Shown here in pieces: positions 9,202 to 16,773 of a DNA stretch of 64,000 nt. Location of the stretch: NCBI GenBank assembly GCA_963781265.1, contig CAWAFH010000014.1, positions 186,001 through 250,000 of the forward strand. Direction: 5' to 3'. A program made the translations under genes and the position numbers. The notes below the pieces were generated by a model. That model did not search any database. It was not told the DNA's origin and worked only from the letters and a program-made list of their open reading frames with translations. The stretch is from WHSW01 sp963781265. Lineage in GTDB: Bacteria > Actinomycetota > Thermoleophilia > Solirubrobacterales > 70-9. The stretch's first letter is position 1; each line of letters opens with the position of its first letter.

Positions 9202-9774
9202 ATGGAAGCGACGATCGAGGATCCCGAGGCGCGGGAGGTCGTCAGGAAGATCTCCGGACTCTGGTGGCTGTGGCTGGTCTTCGGGATCGGCTGGGCGGTG
9301 ATCGGCGTGGTCATCCTGCAGTTCGACCAGGCGTCGATCAACACGGTCGGGATCCTGGTCGGGCTGATGTTCCTGGCGACCGGCATGCAGCAGTTCGTGA
9401 TCATGGGCCTGGTCGAGCGGGGCCGCTGGCTCTACGGGATCTTCGGAACCCTCTTCATCATCAGCGGGATCATCTCGCTGATCAGCCCCGAGAACACGTT
9501 CGCGGCGCTCGCGGACATCCTCGGATTCCTGTTCCTGATCGTCGGCGTCTTCTGGATCATCCAGGCGTTCGTCTCACGCGAGATCAACGAGCTCTGGTGG
9601 CTGAGCCTGCTCGCCGGCGTGCTCATGGTCATCCTGGCCTTCTGGACCGGCGGCCAGTTCTTCATCGAGAAGGCCTACGTGCTGCTCGTCTTCGCCGGGA
9701 TCTGGGCGCTGATGCAGGGCGTCACCGACGTCGTCCGCGCCTTTCAGATCCGCAAGCTCGGTCAGATGGTCTGA
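9202..9774 (+). CDS. HdeD/DUF308-family membrane protein
   Basis: This is an integral membrane protein of 190 aa with six predicted helices in three hairpins, the pattern of the HdeD (DUF308) family. HdeD in enterobacteria is linked to acid resistance at high cell density; the biochemical role is not settled. Helices include WLWLVFGIGWAVIGVVIL, GILVGLMFLATGMQQF, LYGIFGTLFIISGIISL and YVLLVFAGIWALMQG. The start is ATG 9202 because AAAGGGG lies seven bases upstream; ATG 9196 would be too close to it. It does not carry the palindrome found upstream of the stress genes from 26.9 kb onward. Confidence 0.8.
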   Translation: MEATIEDPEAREVVRKISGLWWLWLVFGIGWAVIGVVILQFDQASINTVGILVGLMFLATGMQQFVIMGLVERGRWLYGIFGTLFIISGIISLISPENTFAALADILGFLFLIVGVFWIIQAFVSREINELWWLSLLAGVLMVILAFWTGGQFFIEKAYVLLVFAGIWALMQGVTDVVRAFQIRKLGQMV

Positions 9775-9781
9775 AAACGCA

Positions 9782-9787
9782 TAGGGT
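9782..9787 (+). promoter_or_regulatory. Probable -10 box for a leaderless SRPBCC mRNA
   Basis: TAGGGT ends eight bases before ATG 9796, and no ribosome-binding purine tract separates them, so transcription would begin at or next to the start codon. Confidence 0.45.
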
Positions 9788-9795
9788 GCGGGCCG

Positions 9796-10254
9796 ATGGC
9801 GAGTGACTCGGCCGCCTCGGCCCGCAACCGCGTCCATCTGACCGCCGACCTCGGCGGCTCTCCGGACGCGATCTTCACGTACCTCACCGACCACTTCTTC
9901 GAGCTCTGGCCGGGCAAGGCAGCGGTGCTCGAGGCCGGCTCCGACCCGGCCGAGCCGATGGGCCTGGGGATGGTGCGCAGGATGAACCCGCCCGGCTCGG
10001 CGGCGCTCGAGGAGCGGATCGTCGCCCATGAGCGACCGCGGCTGATCGAGTACCAGGTGATCAACGACGCGCCCATCCACAACCACCTCGGCCGGCTCGA
10101 GCTGACCCCCACCGACGGCGGCGCGCACCTCGACTACACGATCGACTTCGACTACAAGCCGCCCGCCGCCGGCCCGGTGGTCACCCGGATCCTCAGCACG
10201 ACCTGGGCGCTGCGCGGACGCCGCCGGCTCAAGGCAGCCTTCCCGACCCGCTGA
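9796..10254 (+). CDS. SRPBCC-family protein
   Basis: This is a 152-aa single-domain protein of the START/Bet v1-like SRPBCC fold, which makes a hydrophobic ligand pocket. The N-terminal VHLTADLGGSPDAIFTYLTD and the later HDYTIDFDY-like strands (HLDYTIDFDYKPP) with a C-terminal helix (LRGRRRLKAAF) match polyketide cyclase/dehydrase-like members. No catalytic residues can be assigned. It ends tail to tail, base to base, with the PEP-mutase-like gene. Ligand unknown. Confidence 0.7.
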   Translation: MASDSAASARNRVHLTADLGGSPDAIFTYLTDHFFELWPGKAAVLEAGSDPAEPMGLGMVRRMNPPGSAALEERIVAHERPRLIEYQVINDAPIHNHLGRLELTPTDGGAHLDYTIDFDYKPPAAGPVVTRILSTTWALRGRRRLKAAFPTR

Positions 10255-11055
10255 TCAGCCTCCGAGCAGGTCGCTCGCGCTGACGCCGACAGCGAGCACC
10301 GAGAGGTCGCCGCGGTCGCGAATCGCCGTCGCCGCCTCCGCCATCGCGGCCACCGCGACCCAGGCGAGCGAGCCACCGACGCTGATCCGCCGGGCCCCGG
10401 CGCCGCTGATCTCGGCCACGGTCAGGTTCGGCAGGCCGAGCACGTTGACCGGTTTGCCGACGGCCTCGCAGACGGCGGCGATCTGCTCGCCGGTGTGCAA
10501 CCCGGGCGCGTAGAGAACGTCCGCGCCGGCCGCCTCGTAGGCCTGCAGGCGGGCGATCGTATCGTCGAGGTCCGGGTTGCCGCGGATGTGGTTCTCGGCG
10601 CGCGCGGTGAGCGTGAACGGGAAGTCGAGCCCGTGCGCGCGCTCGGCGGCCGCCGCAACCCGCTCGGCGGCGAAGCCGGGCTCGTAGAGCCCCTCGTCGG
10701 GGTCGTAGTCCTCGATCGACCCGCCGACCGCGCCTGCCGCGGCGACCCGGGCGATCGCCTCGGCGGCGGCAGCAGGTTCCCGGCCATAGCCGTTCTCGAG
10801 GTCGACCGAGAGCGGCAGGTCGGTGGCCGATGCGAGCGCCTCCACGTGCTCGACCACCTGGTCGAGCGTCGCGCCGCCATCGTCGACGCCGAGCGTGAAC
10901 GCGAATCCGGAGCTCGTCGTCGCCAGCGCCGGGAAGCCGAGGGTGGCCAGCGCCTTCGCCGACCCTGCATCCCATGGATTCGGGATCACGAAGGTCTCGC
11001 CCTCGTGCAGGGCGCGGAAGGTGGCGCCTCGGTCCGCTTGGCTGGTGCTCGTCAT
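10255..11055 (-). CDS. Isocitrate lyase/PEP mutase superfamily enzyme
   Basis: This is a 266-aa TIM-barrel enzyme of the PEP mutase/isocitrate lyase superfamily, which makes or breaks C-C or P-C bonds next to a carboxylate. Family segments include FVIPNPWDAGSAKALATLGFPALATTSSG, LSVDLENGYG, GGSIEDYD and LTARAENHIRG. The isocitrate lyase KKCGH motif is absent, so 2-methylisocitrate or isocitrate cleavage is not indicated. Oxaloacetate decarboxylase or carboxyphosphonoenolpyruvate-like activity is possible. The start is ATG 11055 with GGGAGA upstream. It is divergent from the amine oxidase. Confidence 0.82.
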   Translation of the reverse strand: MTSTSQADRGATFRALHEGETFVIPNPWDAGSAKALATLGFPALATTSSGFAFTLGVDDGGATLDQVVEHVEALASATDLPLSVDLENGYGREPAAAAEAIARVAAAGAVGGSIEDYDPDEGLYEPGFAAERVAAAAERAHGLDFPFTLTARAENHIRGNPDLDDTIARLQAYEAAGADVLYAPGLHTGEQIAAVCEAVGKPVNVLGLPNLTVAEISGAGARRISVGGSLAWVAVAAMAEAATAIRDRGDLSVLAVGVSASDLLGG

Positions 11056-11087
11056 CTCGGTCTCCCTTCGGCGGGTCGGCGTGGGCC

Positions 11088-11093
11088 TATTGT
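11088..11093 (+). promoter_or_regulatory. Probable -10 box for the amine oxidase gene
   Basis: TATTGT ends seven bases before ATG 11101 with no ribosome site between, the leaderless arrangement seen repeatedly in this window. Confidence 0.4.
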
Positions 11094-11100
11094 GGCCCCG

Positions 11101-12579
11101 ATGAATCAACGTGAGGGGATCTCCCGGCGTGAGCTTCTGCGGCGCGGCGCCGTGGGCGCCGGGGCGCTGGCGTTGGGACCGACCGTGTTCGGATGTCGCG
11201 GCACGGCCGCGGCGGACGGGCCGCGGGTGGTGATCGTCGGCGCCGGTCTCGCCGGGCTGAGCTGCGCCGACCGGCTGGCGCGGGGCGGGATCGCGAGCGC
11301 GGTCTACGAGGCCAACCCGGAGCGAGTCGGCGGCCGTTGCTGGACCTCGCGCGACTGGGCGCAGGGCCAGACCGCGGAGCATGGCGGCGAGTTCATCGAT
11401 TCGCGCCACCGCAAGATGCGAGCGCTCGCGGCGCGCTTCGGGCTCGAGCTGACCGATCTCTACGCAATCCCGAACCCTGGCAGCCCGCGCCTCTGGCTGA
11501 ACGGAGCCCTGCGGCAGCGCGCCGACCTGCGCGCCCAGCGCGCCCTCTTTCAGCGCCGGATCGAGCGCGCGGCGCGACGGGTGGGCAACTACACCGCGGC
11601 GCACCATACGCGCGCTGCGGTCGCCTTCGATCAGCTCTCGGTCAAGGACTGGCTGGACGAGGCCCTGCCGGGCGGCAGCTCCAGCCTCTGGGGCCAGTAC
11701 GTATGGGCCGAGATGGCGAGCGAGTTCGGCCTGGACGCCGGCCGGCTGAGCGCGGTCAACCTCTTCTACGAGTTCGCCGAGAGCACCCCGGGCGCCGACG
11801 AGCGCTACCACGTGCGCGGCGGCAACGACCAGATCGTCACCGGGCTCGCCGCCTCGCTTCCGGACGGCACGGTGAACATGGGCACGCCGCTCGAGGCCCT
11901 GTTCAAGCGCGGCGACGACCGCTACGGCCTGCGCTTCGGCGGCATCGCCTCCGACGTCGTCGCCGACCGGGTCGTGCTCGCGATCCCCTTCACCACCCTG
12001 CGCGAGGTCGATCTGTCGCGCGCCGGACTGAGCGCCAAGAAGCGCCGCTGCATCCGTGAGCTCGGGATGGGGACGAACGCCAAGGTGCTGATGCAGTTCG
12101 ACGAGCGCCCGCATGCCTACGGGACTTGGAGCAGCTACATGTACAGCGATGCGCCGTTTCTGACCACCTGGGAGAGCACCCTCGGCGAGCCGGGGAGCGC
12201 CAGCATCCTGACCACCTACTTCGGCGGGCGCTCGGGCGGTCGCGGGCTGACCGCGGCCGGCCCCCACGCGCCGACCGAGCCACGCGAGGTGGCCCGCAAC
12301 CTCGCCAGCCTCGACCAGGGCGGCCGGATGCTGCTCGGCGGGCTCGCGCAGGGATTCAGCGGCCGGGCATGGACCGACCACTGGGCAGCCGACCCGTGGG
12401 CCCGCGGCTCCTACGCCGCCTTCCTCCCCGGTCAGTACACCCGCTACTACGGCTACGCCGGCAAGCCCGAGGGCTCGGTCCACTTCGCCGGTGAGCACAC
12501 CGCGACCGCCAACCAGGGCTACCTGGAGGGCGCGGTCGAGTCGGGCGAGCGCGCCGCGACCGAGATCCTGCGGGCGTGA
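11101..12579 (+). CDS. Tat-exported flavin monoamine oxidase
   Basis: This is an FAD-dependent amine oxidase of 492 aa. It starts with a twin-arginine signal, SRRELLRRGAVGAGALALG, so it is folded with FAD in the cytoplasm and exported. The dinucleotide-binding motif VIVGAGLAGLSCADRLARGG and VGGRCWTSR follow, and the C-terminal FAD motif is GSVHFAGEHTA...GYLEGAVESGERAA. These are typical of the monoamine oxidase/L-amino-acid oxidase group. It may oxidise primary amines or amino acids outside the membrane and release H2O2. No cleavage site for a lipoprotein is clear, although a Cys (FGCRG) follows the hydrophobic core. Confidence 0.86.
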   Translation: MNQREGISRRELLRRGAVGAGALALGPTVFGCRGTAAADGPRVVIVGAGLAGLSCADRLARGGIASAVYEANPERVGGRCWTSRDWAQGQTAEHGGEFIDSRHRKMRALAARFGLELTDLYAIPNPGSPRLWLNGALRQRADLRAQRALFQRRIERAARRVGNYTAAHHTRAAVAFDQLSVKDWLDEALPGGSSSLWGQYVWAEMASEFGLDAGRLSAVNLFYEFAESTPGADERYHVRGGNDQIVTGLAASLPDGTVNMGTPLEALFKRGDDRYGLRFGGIASDVVADRVVLAIPFTTLREVDLSRAGLSAKKRRCIRELGMGTNAKVLMQFDERPHAYGTWSSYMYSDAPFLTTWESTLGEPGSASILTTYFGGRSGGRGLTAAGPHAPTEPREVARNLASLDQGGRMLLGGLAQGFSGRAWTDHWAADPWARGSYAAFLPGQYTRYYGYAGKPEGSVHFAGEHTATANQGYLEGAVESGERAATEILRA

Positions 12580-12722
12580 GCGTAGTCCGGAGCGCCAAGG
12601 ATCGGCGCGGGGCTGGGTAGGGGTGGCACGCGCCTGAGCGCTCTCGGCGGGCGGCGTCCGCGCACGCCCGGTGCGGCGACCACCTCCTGTGTGCTCCGGC
12701 GCCATGCGTCGGCAGACACCGT

Positions 12723-12757
12723 CACGAATCACACCCCACCCAGCCCGAAGCGCCACG
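12723..12757 (+). repeat. 35-bp direct repeat, copy 1
   Basis: The segment starts CACGAATCAC and continues with CCACCCAGCCC and AAGCGCCACG. It matches 12878-12912 with four mismatches. The two copies flank an inverted repeat and lie upstream of the tmRNA gene. Confidence 0.7.
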
Positions 12758-12799
12758 GCCAGCGCGCCGATGTCGCACGCCGCCGCTGTCCAGCCCTGG

Positions 12800-12842
12800 C
12801 TGTGTGGGGTTTTGGGCGCATGTGACCCATAACCCCACACAG
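12800..12842. repeat. Perfect 12-bp inverted repeat
   Basis: CTGTGTGGGGTT (12800-12811) is the exact reverse complement of AACCCCACACAG (12831-12842), with a short loop that adds another GGG/CCC pairing. It could form a strong bidirectional hairpin terminator after the amine oxidase gene, although it lies 220 bp beyond its stop. The loop carries no gene. Confidence 0.65.
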
Positions 12843-12859
12843 GCCCGGCACAGGCCCGG
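12838..12859 (+). repeat. 11-bp tandem repeat in the tmRNA upstream region
   Basis: CACAGGCCCGG is present twice head to tail. With the 35-bp direct repeats and the inverted repeat it makes the whole 12580-12981 spacer repeat-rich and otherwise gene-free. Confidence 0.6.
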
Positions 12860-12877
12860 CGCGCGGGCGCGAACTCG

Positions 12878-12912
12878 CACGAATCACGCGCCACCCAGCC
12901 CAAAGCGCCACG
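12878..12912 (+). repeat. 35-bp direct repeat, copy 2
   Basis: This is the second copy of the 12723-12757 repeat, offset by 155 bp, ending about 70 bp before the tmRNA 5' end. Only two copies exist, so it is not a CRISPR. Confidence 0.7.
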
Positions 12913-12981
12913 CGTTGCGCACCGGCGCGAGGCGCCGCCGACCCTAACCCGCGCGGGGCTATCCTGTGAGGCAGCAAGTAC

Positions 12982-13350
12982 GGGGGCGATTCAGATTCGA
13001 CGTGGAATCGATCGTCTTGGTGTTGCGAGTCGAGGATCCCGGGTTGGCCTCGTAAAACTCTCCCGGGAACCAATCAAATGCGGACTCCAATCACGAGTTC
13101 GCCCTCGCTGCTTAGGTAGTTGAGGGAGTCGCTCCGGAAAGCCCGCGTTCCGGGTCAGCGGCTTCAACAGCGGGCTCACCGGTCGGGTAGGACCCTCGAT
13201 CCAGCCGGGAAATCAACAGGAGGGTTGGGCGCCGGGGACGTACCTCGAGGATTGACCTAACCGGCGCCGAGATCAGACTCCTCGGGAACGCTCGTTGACG
13301 CATCAAGACAGGTTCCGCGGACGCCGGGGCAGTTCCGGCCGCCTCCATCA
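12982..13350 (+). ncRNA. ssrA: Transfer-messenger RNA (tmRNA)
   Basis: This RNA rescues ribosomes stalled on broken mRNAs and adds a degradation tag, acting with SmpB (encoded here at 19.0-19.5 kb). The 5' end GGGGGCGATTCAGATTCGACG pairs with the 3' strand CGCCTCC (13340-13346) to make the seven-pair acceptor stem. The tag frame at 13080-13115 reads ADSNHEFALAA and stops at TAG; the ALAA end is the protease-recognised terminus. A T-stem GCCGG/CCGGC is present. Odd points: the T loop reads GGCAGTT instead of the usual TTCRANY type, and the terminus is ATCA rather than ACCA. A TATCCT box at 12960-12965 is a possible promoter element. Confidence 0.9.
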
Positions 13351-13382
13351 AACGCCCGCTCGGCAAGCGCCGGGCGGGCGTT
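13351..13382 (+). terminator. Hairpin after tmRNA
   Basis: AACGCCCGC (13351-13359) pairs with GCGGGCGTT (13374-13382) immediately after the tmRNA 3' end, followed by a T/C-rich stretch. This is a convincing intrinsic terminator for a GC-rich genome, although the T tract is short. Confidence 0.75.
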
Positions 13383-13412
13383 GTCCTTCGCCGGCCGAGC
13401 GCGGCCGCTCCG

Positions 13413-13418
13413 TATCCT
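13413..13418 (+). promoter_or_regulatory. Probable -10 box of the M50 protease gene
   Basis: TATCCT ends eight bases before ATG 13427, consistent with a leaderless transcript. Confidence 0.45.
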
Positions 13419-13426
13419 CAGTGGGG

Positions 13427-14293
13427 ATGAGCGAGGTTCCGAACAGCCCCTGGACGCAACCCGCTCCGGCGCCCCCGGCGCCCGAGTACGAGCCCGTTCA
13501 CCCGGGCTCGGGCCGCGAGGCGCTCGGCGAGCGGCTGAAGCGCTGGCTGGGACCGATCGGCGCCGGCGCGCTGCTGATCGCGACGAAGCTGAAGGCGGTC
13601 CTGCTCCTGCTGCCGAAGCTGAAGGTCCTGACCACCTCGGCGACGATGTTCGTCTCGATCGCGGCCTACGCGCTGATCTGGGGCTGGTCGTTCGCGGTCG
13701 GGTTCGTCGCCCTGCTCTTCCTGCACGAGATCGGGCACGTGATCCAGCTGCGCCGCGAGGGAATCCAGGCGTCCGCGCCGATGTTCATCCCCTTCCTGGG
13801 CGCGGTGGTCACGGCGAAGTCGATGGGCGACGACGCCGCCGCCGAGGCGCGGGTCGGGCTCGCCGGCCCGGTGCTCGGGACGCTCGCGACCCTGGTCCCG
13901 CTCGGGATCTGGGTGGCGACCGGCAACGAGTTCTGGCAGGCGCTCGCCTACGTCGGCTTCTTCCTCAACCTCTTCAACCTGCTGCCGGTCCTCCCGCTCG
14001 ACGGCGGCCGGGCGATGGCGGCGCTCTCCCCCTGGGTCTGGCTGGTCGGCTACGCGGCGCTGATCGCGCTCACGATCGCCTTCTTCAACCCGATCCTGCT
14101 GCTGATCCTCGCCTTCGGCGGGTTCGAGCTCTTCAACCGCTGGAAGGCCCGCAACACCCCCGAGGCGCGCGCCTATCACGCGATCCCGGCGCGGACCCGG
14201 GCGATCGTCGCGCTCGTCTACCTCGGGCTCGTGGTCGGGCTCGCGATCGGCGTCGACCAGACCTTCCTGCACAAGGCCATCAGCGACGTCTGA
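13427..14293 (+). CDS. M50/site-2-protease-like membrane metalloprotease
   Basis: This is an intramembrane zinc protease of 288 aa. The catalytic HEIGH sits in a transmembrane segment (VGFVALLFLHEIGHVIQL) and the second metal motif is LPVLPLDGGR, about 100 residues later, as in S2P-family enzymes. Several further helices follow, ending in VALVYLGLVVGLAIGVDQ. A Pro-rich cytoplasmic N-terminus of about 30 residues comes first. There is no PDZ domain. The neighbours give no hint of its substrate; family members cut anti-sigma factors or other membrane proteins. It ends tail to tail with the LigD-like gene, overlapping it by 14 bp. Confidence 0.85.
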   Translation: MSEVPNSPWTQPAPAPPAPEYEPVHPGSGREALGERLKRWLGPIGAGALLIATKLKAVLLLLPKLKVLTTSATMFVSIAAYALIWGWSFAVGFVALLFLHEIGHVIQLRREGIQASAPMFIPFLGAVVTAKSMGDDAAAEARVGLAGPVLGTLATLVPLGIWVATGNEFWQALAYVGFFLNLFNLLPVLPLDGGRAMAALSPWVWLVGYAALIALTIAFFNPILLLILAFGGFELFNRWKARNTPEARAYHAIPARTRAIVALVYLGLVVGLAIGVDQTFLHKAISDV

Positions 14294-15356
14294 CGGGGAT
14301 CTCGCGCCAGTCGCGGGTTTGCTCCCCGGGCCGGTAGGTCGAGTCGAGACGCTTGCCGACCACGCCCGCGAGGCCCTGCTGCTTGGCCGCCTCGCGCAGC
14401 GCGTTGCCGTCGCCGCGGTGATACGCCGGCGTCCGCCACGACTCGCCGTCGAGCTCCAGGGCCTCGAGCCGCTCGCGTCGCTCGCGGTACGTGAGCCCGA
14501 GCAGGCTCTCGCGCCCCTGGTGCAGCAGATCGAACGCGATCAGCGTCGCCGGGGTATCGCGGCGCCGGCGCCGGATCTCGGAGTCGGAGCTCGCGGCGAG
14601 GCGGCGCTCGAGCGCCTCGGCTGAACCGGCCGCGCCGTCGCCGAGGACCGCGACGACCCCGTCGAGCGCGATCGGCTCACCGCCGAGCCCGAGCGTGATC
14701 GCGGCGAGCTCCGGCAGGCGCGGGCGCAGGTCGTCGCCGGCGGCATCCAGCAGGGTCAGGTGGCCGGTGTCGCAGAGGGCGATCACCCGCTCGCCCGCCC
14801 AGCGGATCTCGAACCCCCAGCGGTCGTCGTCGCTCGGCATCCGGCCCGGCGTGGCCAGCATGGGCGCCAGCGCCTCGGGCAGTGGCTCGCCCGGCTCGGC
14901 CGGGTCCATGCGGTGGATCATCCAGTCCTTGCCTCGGGTGCGAAAGAGCGCGTAGCGGCCGCTGACGCGCTCGCCGTCGAAGCGAACGACGAGCTTGCCC
15001 GGCTCCCACTTCTCGGCCTCGTAGGTGCCGCGGTCCCAGATCCCCATGCTGCCCCCGCCGTACTCGCCCTTCGGGATCTCGCCCGCGAAGTCGATGTACT
15101 CGAGCGGATGGTCCTCGGTGTGGACGGCGAGCCGGTTGCGATCGGGATCGCGCGGCACCCCGCGCGGCAGCGCCCACGAGACGAGCACGCCGTCGCGCTC
15201 GAGCCTCAGGTCCCAGTGCAGGCGGCGGGCGTGGTGTTCCTGGATCACGAAGCGCGGCTCAGCGCCGGCCGGCCGCCGCTCGCCGCTCGGCTCCGAGGTG
15301 CGCTCGAAGTCGCGCTTGGCCCGGTATTCGGAGAGCGGTTCCCGTTTGCGCGCCAC
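14280..15356 (-). CDS. LigD-like 3'-phosphoesterase fused to a degenerate DNA-ligase domain
   Basis: The N-terminal half is a LigD 3'-phosphoesterase (PE) domain, which cleans 3' ends during end joining. Motifs HHARRLHWDLRLE, TEDHPLEYIDFAGEIPKG and YGGGSMGIWDRGTYE are intact. The C-terminal half resembles an ATP-dependent ligase adenylation domain, but motif I is EIRWAG where active ligases have ExKxDG, so the adenylated Lys and the Asp are gone. Motif IV is AGVVGKRLDSTYRPG and the last motif TRDW is followed at once by the stop, so the OB domain is absent. I infer a PE nuclease with a dead ligase domain kept for binding. The start is GTG 15356. No Ku gene lies nearby. Confidence 0.75.
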   Translation of the reverse strand: MARKREPLSEYRAKRDFERTSEPSGERRPAGAEPRFVIQEHHARRLHWDLRLERDGVLVSWALPRGVPRDPDRNRLAVHTEDHPLEYIDFAGEIPKGEYGGGSMGIWDRGTYEAEKWEPGKLVVRFDGERVSGRYALFRTRGKDWMIHRMDPAEPGEPLPEALAPMLATPGRMPSDDDRWGFEIRWAGERVIALCDTGHLTLLDAAGDDLRPRLPELAAITLGLGGEPIALDGVVAVLGDGAAGSAEALERRLAASSDSEIRRRRRDTPATLIAFDLLHQGRESLLGLTYRERRERLEALELDGESWRTPAYHRGDGNALREAAKQQGLAGVVGKRLDSTYRPGEQTRDWREIPVRRR

Positions 15357-15393
15357 CTCGGTGGTGTACCCGATACGAAAGACTGGAGGCGAG

Positions 15394-16764
15394 ATGGCGG
15401 AACGCGAGTTCGAGGTGATCGTGATCGGGGCGGGCCCGGCGGGCGAGGTGGCGGCGGGCCGCGCTGCGGACGCGGGCATGAGCACGGCGATCGTCGAGCA
15501 GGAGCTGATCGGCGGCGAGTGCTCGTTCTATGCCTGCATGCCGTCGAAGGCGCTGCTGCGACCCGGCGAGCTGCTCGCCGAGGTCGCCCGCGTGCCCGGC
15601 GTCGCCGAGCTGCCCAGGGGCGAGCTCGACCCCCGTCGGGTGCTGACACGCCGCGACGAGGTCATCCACGAGCTCGACGACAGCGGCATGATCCCGTGGC
15701 TCGACCAGCGCGGGATCGAGCTGATCCGCGGCCGCGGCGCGCTCGATGGCGAGCGCACGGTGATCGTCGGAGCCGATCGCCTCACCGCCACCAGGGCGGT
15801 GATCATCGCGACCGGCACCACCGCCGCGGTCCCGCCGATCGAGGGCCTCGCGGAGGCTCGCCCCTGGACGAACCGCGAGGCGACCACGGCGAGCGAGGTT
15901 CCCGGCCGGCTGCTGATCCTCGGGGGCGGCGTCGTCGGGGTCGAGATGGCGCAGGCGTGGGCCAGCCTCGGCGCCAGCGTCACCCTGGTCGAGGCGCTCG
16001 AGCGCGTGCTCGCCGGCGAGGAGCCCTTCGCGAGCGCCGAGGTGACCGCCGGGCTCGAGGCCGCCGGGGTCGAGGTGCGAACCGGCGTCAAGGCAACCGG
16101 CGCCTCCAGAGGCGAGGCCGGCCAGGTCTCGCTGCGCCTCGAGGGTGGCGAGGAGCTGCGCGGCGACGAGCTCCTGGTCGCCGTCGGGCGCCGTCCGCGA
16201 ACCGCCGAGCTCGGGCTCGAGTCGGTCGGGGTCGGCGGCGGCGGTTACATCGAGGTCGACGACACGATGCGGGTCGGCGACTCGGATTGGCTGTACGCGA
16301 TCGGCGATGTCAACGGCCGCTCGCTGCTCACCCACATGGGGAAGTACCAGGCGCGCATCTGCGTCGACCGGATCGCCGGCAAGGAGGTGACCGCCTCCGC
16401 CGACACCCGGGGCTCGCCGCGGGTCGTGTTCACCGAGCCGCAGGTCGCCGCGGTCGGCTGGACGCTCGAGCAGGCCACCGACCACGGCATCGCGGCGCGA
16501 GCGGTCGACGTCCAGACCGCGGCCAACGCCGGCGCCAGCTTCATCGGCCGCAACGCGCCGGGTACCTCGAGGCTTGTGGTCGACACCGAGCGCGAGGTCG
16601 TCGTCGGCGCGACCTTCGTCGGGCCCGAGATCGCCGAGTCGCTGCACGCCGCGTCGATCGCGGTCGCCGGTGAGGTGCCGATCTCGCGCCTCGTTCACGC
16701 GGTGCCGGCGTTCCCGACCCGCAGCGAGGCCTGGCTCTACCTGCTCGAGTCCTACGGCGCCTGA
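15394..16764 (+). CDS. FAD/NAD-dependent disulfide oxidoreductase, dihydrolipoyl dehydrogenase-like
   Basis: This is a pyridine-nucleotide disulfide oxidoreductase of 456 aa. It has VIGAGPAGEVAAGRAADAG for FAD, the redox-active pair in GGECSFYACMPSKAL, a second Rossmann site LILGGGVVGVEMAQAWASLG, and LYAIGDVNGRSLLTHMGKYQA. The C-terminal dimer domain reads HAVPAFPTRSEAW where lipoamide dehydrogenases have HxHPTxSE, so the usual catalytic His is replaced. It may therefore belong to a side branch (mercuric-reductase-like or unknown thiol substrate) rather than serve in pyruvate dehydrogenase; no E1/E2 genes are adjacent. ATG 15394 has GGAGGCG upstream. Confidence 0.85.
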   Translation: MAEREFEVIVIGAGPAGEVAAGRAADAGMSTAIVEQELIGGECSFYACMPSKALLRPGELLAEVARVPGVAELPRGELDPRRVLTRRDEVIHELDDSGMIPWLDQRGIELIRGRGALDGERTVIVGADRLTATRAVIIATGTTAAVPPIEGLAEARPWTNREATTASEVPGRLLILGGGVVGVEMAQAWASLGASVTLVEALERVLAGEEPFASAEVTAGLEAAGVEVRTGVKATGASRGEAGQVSLRLEGGEELRGDELLVAVGRRPRTAELGLESVGVGGGGYIEVDDTMRVGDSDWLYAIGDVNGRSLLTHMGKYQARICVDRIAGKEVTASADTRGSPRVVFTEPQVAAVGWTLEQATDHGIAARAVDVQTAANAGASFIGRNAPGTSRLVVDTEREVVVGATFVGPEIAESLHAASIAVAGEVPISRLVHAVPAFPTRSEAWLYLLESYGA

Positions 16765-16773
16765 GCGGCGAGC

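Noticed and set aside
12723..12912. CRISPR-like direct repeats
   Set aside because: There are only two copies, 155 bp apart, with no cas genes and no regular spacing.
14760..16673. A 637-codon frame across the LigD-like and disulfide oxidoreductase genes
   Set aside because: It crosses two divergent real genes in another frame and shows no domain.
15394..16764. Naming the gene lpdA
   Set aside because: The catalytic His region deviates and there are no dehydrogenase-complex neighbours.
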